The translations under genes and the position numbers were made by a program. From Lanius collurio (lineage: Eukaryota > Chordata > Aves > Passeriformes > Laniidae), in NCBI GenBank assembly GCA_020086605.1, contig JACBWW010000045.1, positions 2,211,379 to 2,275,378 on the forward strand: a stretch of 64,000 nt of DNA, given 5' to 3'. The notes beneath the pieces are model-generated. The model did no database searches and was not told the origin of the DNA. It saw nothing but the letters and a program-made list of their open reading frames with translations. Below are positions 46,601 through 55,600 of this stretch, piece by piece. Each line of letters begins with the position of its first letter. Positions within the stretch are counted from its first letter, which is position 1.

Positions 46601-49600
46601 AATAAATAATCATTAATGCTGCTGCAGCAACCAGGCTCTCTGCAAGAAAGCCCAGATGCCAAAAACACCGTGTTTATGGCACGAGGGGAGGCAGGATCCG
46701 GGAGAGCCGCCTGCTGCACACAATGCAGACGGCGCTGCCAATTCCAGAGCGTATCCCAGTCCCACAGCACTCGGTATTCCTCCAAAAGCCCCAGCTCAAG
46801 GGCTGGCAGACCTGGGAGAGTACCTGTGAGCTGGCCTGCTCCCACAGCCACACAGGGTCACACTGGCCACCAGAAGCTGGGGTGACACCAGGAGTCGTTG
46901 CATTCTGAGCTGTCTGACACTGCTCCAGCCAGCCCTGTTTTTTGGGATGACTCCCTGGTTTCACTCACTGGAGCTGGCAGGACGCTGGAACACACACAGC
47001 CCCGGAGACAAGGGGAGGCAGCATCTGGAAGCAATTATCCCAGCATTCTTGTATCTGTCACCCACTCCTTCTGTAAGGAACCATTCCCAGTATCAGCAAT
47101 CTCTCTGTCATAAACCAGGAAAGGAATTCTTCCCCCTCATCCCAACGAGGCAAAGGACACTTTCCCGACGGAGGGCAGGGTGGCCAAGGTCTCTCCTGCC
47201 AGGTCACAGAAGAACTGGGCACACCAGGGACAGGCACCTGTAGGCACCTTAAGGAGGAAGCCCCACTCAGATAAGGAATACAGCAATTTCTCTCCTCTGT
47301 CTGTGCCTTGGTACAATGCTGCAGCACTTCCAACATTTTACTTCCAAGTTTGATGTCCCAAAAACCTCCAATTGTTTTACAGGCATGGATGAACTCCTGG
47401 GAGCTCTGTGGGATGGTCCCCATGCCTCCAACGCACCCCATGCAATTCCATCCTCAAACCATGTGCTGCATCCTAAACCAACACGCCTCCAGCCTAAAAC
47501 CATGTGTTTCCATCCTCAACCCACGTGCCTCCATCCTCAAAGAAGAAAAACAACGAGGAACAGGCCTTGTCTAGGAGAGCAGGAGGATCCCACAGCCCTT
47601 CCCCACCACCCTGAACATCCCCTCCTCAGCCTTAGGAGGCCCTGCATTCTCCCTGGCAATGTCCTCATCCCACACTGTGCTCAGGGCACAACATGCAGCT
47701 TGCATCCCAAAAAGAAAACCCAGTCAAGAAGGGCTGGTCGATGGGCACCAGGACTTTTCCCGCTGGCTGACACATCCAGCAAACCCCCAGCACCTAAAAA
47801 AGGGGCTCCCCCACCCACCATCCTGAGCCCACGAGTTCCACATGCAGCTGAGGGAGGTGGCTCACGAAGACTTTCGTGCCTCTCCTGGATGTTATGAAAC
47901 CAGGCAGGGAGCATGAAACTGCCTGTCGTGGGTGGGAGCACCCAGGGCTATATGGAGAGCCCGGAGGATTCCTCTGTGGTCTGGGAAAGCACGTGGGCTC
48001 CCCCACCCCGCACACGCCCTCGCAGGGTGGGTTTTTCTTCTGGAGAGACCGGGTGAGCACAAACACCCAGCACAGCCCCACATGAAGGGGGTAATTAGGG
48101 AACAGCACCCAGTGTTCACCATGTCAGGGCAGAGATCAAAAGCAGCATCAAGCATTAAACCTCACCAGGATTGGGAGCTGCTCCTGGGAATGGACTCCTG
48201 TGGGCCCCCCCACCCAATCCCTGTATCCCAGAACCGCTCACTGCAGGGAGGGAACGCCAAGCCAAGGCAACACAAGCAGGCTTTCCTCCATCCCCTACTC
48301 CCAGAAAATCTTCCTGTAGCTCAGGGGAGTGAAAAAAAGAAGGAAAATAGGAAAAAGTTCTTCTACTGCCATTAAATGAGCAGAATGCACAAAGCTGCAA
48401 AGGACAGAGCAGGGGGAGAGGGCTGGGGGTCCAGGAAGCACAAGGGACCCTCTTCTCCTTTCCCCTCCCTCCTCTGCTTTGCCAGGATGCTGCTGCCTCC
48501 ATTATTTCAGTAATTAGCTGAGCTGAGGAATTGCTGATGGGGGGCAGGGGAAAGGGGGCGCAGGGAAAGGGGGTCGCAGGAAAAGGAGGGCACAAACGGG
48601 CCGGGATGCGCAACCAGATCTCAGCCTCACAAAATTTCCATGGAAGAAGAATAATACAAATCTTAAACCCAAACACAGCTGAAGGGGAAATTCCAGCTGC
48701 CTCCAGCCCTTCACACCTCCAAGCGCCTTCCTGAAGCCCCAATCCAGCCAGGCCTCCTTGGCCCAGTGAGAGGGAAAGGGGCTGTGCATCCCCAATAGCA
48801 CTGCGATAGCCCTTCCCACCTCCTGGGGAAGCATCTCCTCCTCCTCCTCACATGCTGAGAAGGAAGCTGGGAACAATGGATGCACCAGTGCCAGCTCTGG
48901 CAGGGATGGACACTCACAGACCACCCGCCTGGCTGCTCAGGGACAAGGGACAGGCTGGGAGGGACAGCCTGGTGCAGAGGGCACAGGCAGCTGCCAGCAT
49001 CCCCTCCCTTGCTTGGTGAGGGGCAGCTCCCTGTCCTGGTAACGGACACAAGAAGGACACAGGGGATTCAGACACTGCAGGCTGTGGTCACTGAGGGAGG
49101 GGCTGTACAGAGCTCCCCCATCTTCCCCCACCCCAGCTCTTCCCACAGGCGAGGGGGTGCTGACTGAGCCATGGGCCTTCTCTTACAAAAAAACCATTTA
49201 ATCTTTTTTTGTTTTTTTTTTTTTTTTAATTTCTTCTTTTGAAATAATTGACTAATTGGCTGAGCCCCAGGTCTGTGCTGGGAGTGGATCCCAGGTCTGC
49301 TCTTGCATAAAGCATTTATTAAAGACATCACAGGAGGAGAGGAGAGAGAGGAGAGAGGAGAGAGGAGAGAGGAGAGAGGAGAGAGGGGCCAGGCAGAGCC
49401 CGACAGGCGAGGGCGGTGCCCAGAGCACACTGGAAATTTCCCATCGCACCCAGAGGGAGGAAGCCCAAAAATTAATCCCAATCATCCCCCGCAGCGTAGC
49501 TCTGCCCCGAGCAGGGCCTGACTCAGCCGGGATGGGCATCACCTGGGGCAGGCAGCACCCAGGGAGGGCATCCCAGTCCCAACGCCCTCAGAGCGGGGCT

Positions 49601-52600
49601 GCAAATACGTGAAAGGGAAGGGGTCCCCCTCCTCTCCTCCCTTTAATCCCCAGGCCCAAAGCAGAGCCCTTTTAGGGGAAAGTGTAACGCAATACCTGGA
49701 AAATTTCTCCCACCCGCTCTCTGCTGTCGGCTGCCAAATTTAAAACATATTTGCTGCCTGGCCTTGAAGAAACGTAACCTGCTGCCTAATTCCAACACGT
49801 TTATTCTTTGGGGGGCAATGAAAAAATTCACAGAGCCGCTGGTGGCTCCTCTCCTTACACCCCACAGCCCTCGGGAGCTGCCAAAACGCTGCCTGGGAGC
49901 CTCCACCAGCACACACCAGAACACCAGGAAAAAATGAGAGGGAAGGAGTCCTTGCACAGCAAGAGGTTTTTGAGTCAATGTCCATGAGCCCCAAGAATCA
50001 GCTGGGGGTACCACCAGCCAAAAGCCCTTGGAATATGCAACATCTGGGGTAATATAAAACTCCAGAGCATGGGAAATAGGCAGGGGCCTGCAGGGAGAGG
50101 ATCCCCACGCGGAAGTGGAGCCACACCATCTCCCCTCACAAATGGAGAACCAAGGGAGCAGGTGGATGCACACACAGCCCCATCCCTCATCCCACCACCC
50201 CAGCTCTTCATCAGGAGGAATTTTCTGGCATGCCGGGGTTGCAAAGGAAGGCTGGAGCAGTGGGAAGGGGCTGGGGGAGGGCACAATGTGTTTAGCAGAC
50301 TGAGCGATCCGACAGGGCCCATTAAAGGAAACAATTTGTAATACAATAATTATTATGTCGTTTCTCTGGCCTCTTTCCTAAACCTCCCTTTAAACAGTTT
50401 GAGGCTTGAGGGGCCTCTAGAAAGCAGAAATCTGTGGGGCTGAGGGTGCTTGAGTGTCCACATGTGCCAGGATGAGGAAGATGGGATGGATACATAGAGC
50501 AGATGCTCACTTGCAGCTTTCCATGCGATGGGAGCTCATCCTGATGTGCTCACAATCCTTGAGAGTACACAAGGAACAAAGAGGAACTGCTGCTCCCAAA
50601 TGCTCCCCAACTGCAGGGGATCATCAGCAGATAAGGGCTCTCTCTGGGAACACCTCTGGATGTGAATCCATGCTTGCTCCAACCTGGAGCAAGGCTGGGC
50701 CCTGTGGCCACTCCAGCTCAGCTTTTCTGCTCTGAAGTTCTCGGCCACACATCTGAAGAAAGCGGCGGTAGCAAACAACAGAGCGAGAGCAAGCAACACA
50801 AATCCCCGGGATAATGAGCCCGGAGGAGGGAGACAGTGGGCTCTGTCTGAGGAGGGAGCCATGCTTTTATTGGAGAGGCCTAAAAGGGCTATAAATCCTC
50901 AGATTCAAAGGCGAACTCAAGCTCTTTCAAGTCGGAGGAAGGCCTGGGATGTGTCAGCTGGGAGGACTAACCACGCCGCGTCCCCTGCTGAAGTGGCCTC
51001 TTCAGCAAAGCCGCGGAGCAGCCCGGGATATTACACCCAGATCCTTTCCATATGCTCCCGGCCGGCCGCAGGCAGGGCACGCCGGCATCCCTGCGGCACC
51101 GGGAGCCGCCCGACCCCCCGCACGGGAACATTGGCCACCCTGCCTTAACGGGGGACTGCCTTTGTGCCCATTCCCCTTCCAAACCCCACTGAGGATTTGC
51201 CCCCCAAAATCCCAGTGGGAGCAGGGGGCTGCGTCCCTCCCTCTCGCGTTTGGCTGAGATACTACAGCGAGCCCAGACAAAGAGCGCGGAGCCCAGCACC
51301 AGCACATCCCTGCATCCCTCCACTTCCCGAGGCTGCCAGCCCTGCCTGCCAACCCGCACACCAGGCCGTGCTCCCACATTTCAGAAATCCATTAAAAGGG
51401 AAAAATCGGTGGCAAAGAGGAGACGGCGCCGAGCCTCAACCCCGCACGAGCAACCGCAGACGCTTCCAAGCCTAATGAGAAGGAAAACATGGACACACTC
51501 TGCGATCAATGGGAATGGTGTAAGGGGGTTTATAGCTCATAAGCCATGAAAGGCACTTTGCTTTTCCCAAAGTACCTACTTAGAAGAGGTTGGATGGCAA
51601 AAGCCAGGCAGGGCAGCTGGTGCACAGGGCTGGGCTCATCCTGGCAGGATGCCGGGGGCAGGGAAAGGGACTGCTGGGAAGTGGGATGCTCCTGTCCCAT
51701 CCCCAGCAGTGATGCAGGCCTGGGTGCAACCAAAACCAGACACGACTCTCAACTAGGGAGGGCGCCTGCTCCAGGACCTTGTACTTCTCAGACTCTGGCC
51801 TGAAGGTGCTGGGACAGCTTGTGTGGCACCTCCCAAGTATCCCACCCCGGCACCTCCATGTTGGCACCAGCAAGGGCCAATCCATGTCAAACCAGGTGAC
51901 TCCAAGCTTCTCACCATAGCCCAGCTCCAGCAGACACAAGCACAGCACCACTGTGGGATAGAGCCTTTGGAAAACACCAAGAGGAGCTCATGGCTGGACA
52001 CCAACCAACCCCCCTGCTCTGCCCTCACACAGCCCCCCTGGAAAAGCCCAGTCCCATGGCCTCTGACAGGGCGAGCAGCCCACCTGGGAAGGGCCAGCTG
52101 CGGGTAGGAAAAGGTTATTCCCAAGCAGCCAAGCCACGGTTATAAATAGCTGGCATTTTTGAAGTGCAGCTGCTCAGCTCGGCCGGGGCGGCACTGCCAC
52201 GCCGGCACCTGAGCCGGCTCAGATCCCGCCTGGGGGCTCCGGCAGGGAGAGCTCACAGAGAAGCCACTGCTCACTGGAACACCACGAGGAACCCCCCAAA
52301 CCTGTCCCCTCATCCTCCAGGGAGGAGGGACTGGAGGCCCCTGAGCCGTGCTCCAGGGATCACCTGCAGTCCCCACTCCAGCTCCAGCAGAACCTGCTCC
52401 ACAGAAGGGCAGGGGACAGGAAAACTCCACCGTGTGCACAAATCCAGCCTCACCGAGCAGGACGTTTAGCCCTGGCTTGTCCAACTCCTCTGGGACCAAG
52501 CCTGGACAGGCTGGGGGAGCCAGGAGTGCCAGGATTCCAAGGCTCAGCCGTGAGCAGAGCACTAGGGCTCCAACCAGAGACGGGATTCTGAGACTCCATG

Positions 52601-55600
52601 GGCCGAGCACCACTGCTCCAGCCAGAGATGGGATCCCCAGGCTACGGCATAGCCATGAGTTGATCTCTGATGCTCCAACTGGAGATGGAATCCAGAATCT
52701 AGCACAGCCCTGAGCAGATCACCAGAGCTCCAACCACAGATGGGATTCCAAAGCTCCAGCACAGCCATGAGCTGGTGATCCACACAAGGGGCAAGAAAAA
52801 CTGTCCCAACCCTCTCCATGAGCAGGAGAACCACCACCACCATCCCCCTCCTGCTCTCCCAAGCAGGATTCTCTGCCACACCACCTGACCCAGAGCAAGG
52901 GATGGGAAGGGGAAAAGCATCGGGAAACAGCAGCAAGGAGCTGGTCTCTCCCTCAGCCCTGCACAACAAAGCCCCGCAGCCGGGCAGTGCATTCCTGCCC
53001 AGATGTGACGCTGTGATAGCGCCGAGCAAGTCCTGCTCCTCGATCCCAGCAATCATTAATTAGAGACAGAACGGAATCAGCTTTGTTTCTCCCCACCCTA
53101 TTCCAGCTGCCAGACTCCAAGTAGCATGTGCTACTGATCGCTCCAAGATGTTTTCCCACCGGAGTCCAGCGCTCCTTGGGCAGACAGGCTTCCCAACAGC
53201 ACAGCCACTGCTGTGCCGAGGACAGGGTGCGCTGCCACAGGGGCAGGGAGCACAAAGCTACGGGAAAGCCGGGGGGAAGCTGGGACACACAACCCAACAT
53301 GGAAACAAGGGATCATCCCCACTGCTAAGCCTCTGGTTTACAGGGACAATCCAAACCCCTCCTGAGGGACGTCATGCAAGGGGCTGCTCATGCGCTCCAG
53401 CTCTTTGGGACCCCTGTGATCCCTAAAAACATGGACAGGGCTTGGGGACACCGTTAGTTCCCAATGAAGCCTGTTTGGGGGGCCCCACAGCACCTCGTGA
53501 AGCTGCTCAGAGGGACCCCCAGCCGACCCCACCCCACCACCAAGGGCACGGGCACATCCCACCCTGCCACATCCAGCACATTTGGGATAAGGATTCAAGG
53601 GAACAGCTTAGACCCCCAAAGCAACACAGGAGCTCAGGTGCAGCAGAGGGAAGCAGCCCCTGCCAGCTCCCTGCCAGCCCTTGCCAGTCAGAAATGGCAT
53701 GGAAGTCCCACGGAAGCCCCGTCCAGCCCCGCTGCCAGGCAGATCCAAGGAGCTGCAGCAGCTGTTTTGCTCCAGAGAAAGCTCCGGCTCCTTTTACAAT
53801 CAATCAGCCACCCCATCACGGCTCTTTTTTTCTTTTAAAGGAAGCAGTTAAATCCATTTTATGGAATCCAGTGGTATTTACCCGGCTACTGCAAGAGCCG
53901 CAGCCCTGCCTTCTCTTTTTTTTTTTTAATTTAAGTTAATGAAGTCATTCCGAAATGACCTGCAAGGAGCACCGGGTGCTCCTTTCCCCGCGGCACAGGG
54001 AAAGGGGGAACGCCTCCAGTGAAACGTGGGCTGGGCACGGGGGGTTCTGCCCTGTAGGGAGCAGGAGCTGGGAGGGCTCCCAAAGACCTGGCACCCAGCA
54101 AAAGGTCTCCCCATACCAAAGGGAAACTCCACCTGGAAAGCAGGCTGTCCAGGCTTGCTTTTGCCCAACCCAGCCTTCGGAGATGAAGCAAAGCCCTGGA
54201 AAGGCCAAGGTGCACATGGGGGCCACGGGATTCTTGATGGGAACACAGAATCATTAATCCTGGAATGGTTTCGGTTGGGAGGGGACCTTACAGCCCATCC
54301 AGCCCCACCCCCTGCCATGGGCAGGGACACCTTCCACTAGCCCAGCTTTTCCAAGCCCCGTCCAACCTGGCCTCAGACACTTTCAAGGATGGGGCAGCCA
54401 CAGCTTCTCTGAGCACCTTGTGCCAGGGCCTCCCCACCCTCACAGCCAAGAATTTCTTCCCAATTTCCAATCTAAACTTCCCATCTTTTTAGTTTAAAGC
54501 CATTCCCCACCTCTCAGCCTCAGGAAGGGGGAGTCCCCACAAGCCAGAAACTACTTTTAATTAAAAATAAGCAGCGAGTTTTCCCTATTCCCCAAATCCT
54601 AACACCACAAAGCGCCTGCTGCACCCACAGCTCCCGTAATTCCATTCCATCTGCTCTGACAAGTGCGATCCCCCCGCTCCAGAGCTCCGGGCCAGCCTTT
54701 CCCCTCGGAAACAGCCTTCCCGCAAGCACTTTGTCCCTCGTAAAACGGCATTAAAAGAGGCAAAGATCCGCCAGGCTTCAACCCCAGCGCTGACAGAATT
54801 CCACGGGACACCATCATGTCATTAAAGGCGGAATAAAAATACCACGAAGGATTAGATTTTTGTCTGGGGGTTTTTTTCCTCTTCCCCTCACTTTTTTTTT
54901 TTCTTAAATAAATGCATTTATTTTGTTTTTAACAAGTTCAGAGCGGAGCAAAACTTTCTGGAAGAGGAAGAGGGAAAAGCAGAGGCAAAAGGAGCCGTTC
55001 TCTGGAACTGAGTGGATGATGTGTCCCATTTCCCCCACCTCCTTATTAAAATACTTTCTGGGGAGGCAAATTCCAGCCTGAAATGAATTTTCCAAACCAT
55101 ATTTTATTAGGAATGCTTCCCTTTAACTGTCGGTACAGGAGCCCACCAGGGTCAATATTTCTCCCAAATTACAGCCAAGGGAGTTCAGAAAGGATTTAGC
55201 CAGAATTCCTCCGGCAATTCCCGGCTGTCCGAGGAGAGCACGCTCCCACCGCCCCCCGACTGCGCAGCAAAGGGGTCGAGTAAATCCCAAAAGCACTTTC
55301 CCCAAAGCCCCCCTTGGACACGATGGAATAAATTAAAGCCACATTGCCTCTCCAAGCCCCCTTCCAAAGGGCTCTGAAGGCATCCCAGGGAAAGCTCACT
55401 CAGAGGGTGAGCTCATCCCAAGCACAGGTTTGAGACAATTATCACTTTTTCCAACGAAACCATTCCTAGGCCTTTTTTTTTTTCCCTTTTAAGACCCAGC
55501 ATCCTCACAGTGGGAAGTGGGTGATGATTTCACCACTGGCTTTGGGACACACACCCAGGAGCCGACCTGGGCTTCCCAACCCAGCATACAGCTTAAGCCT

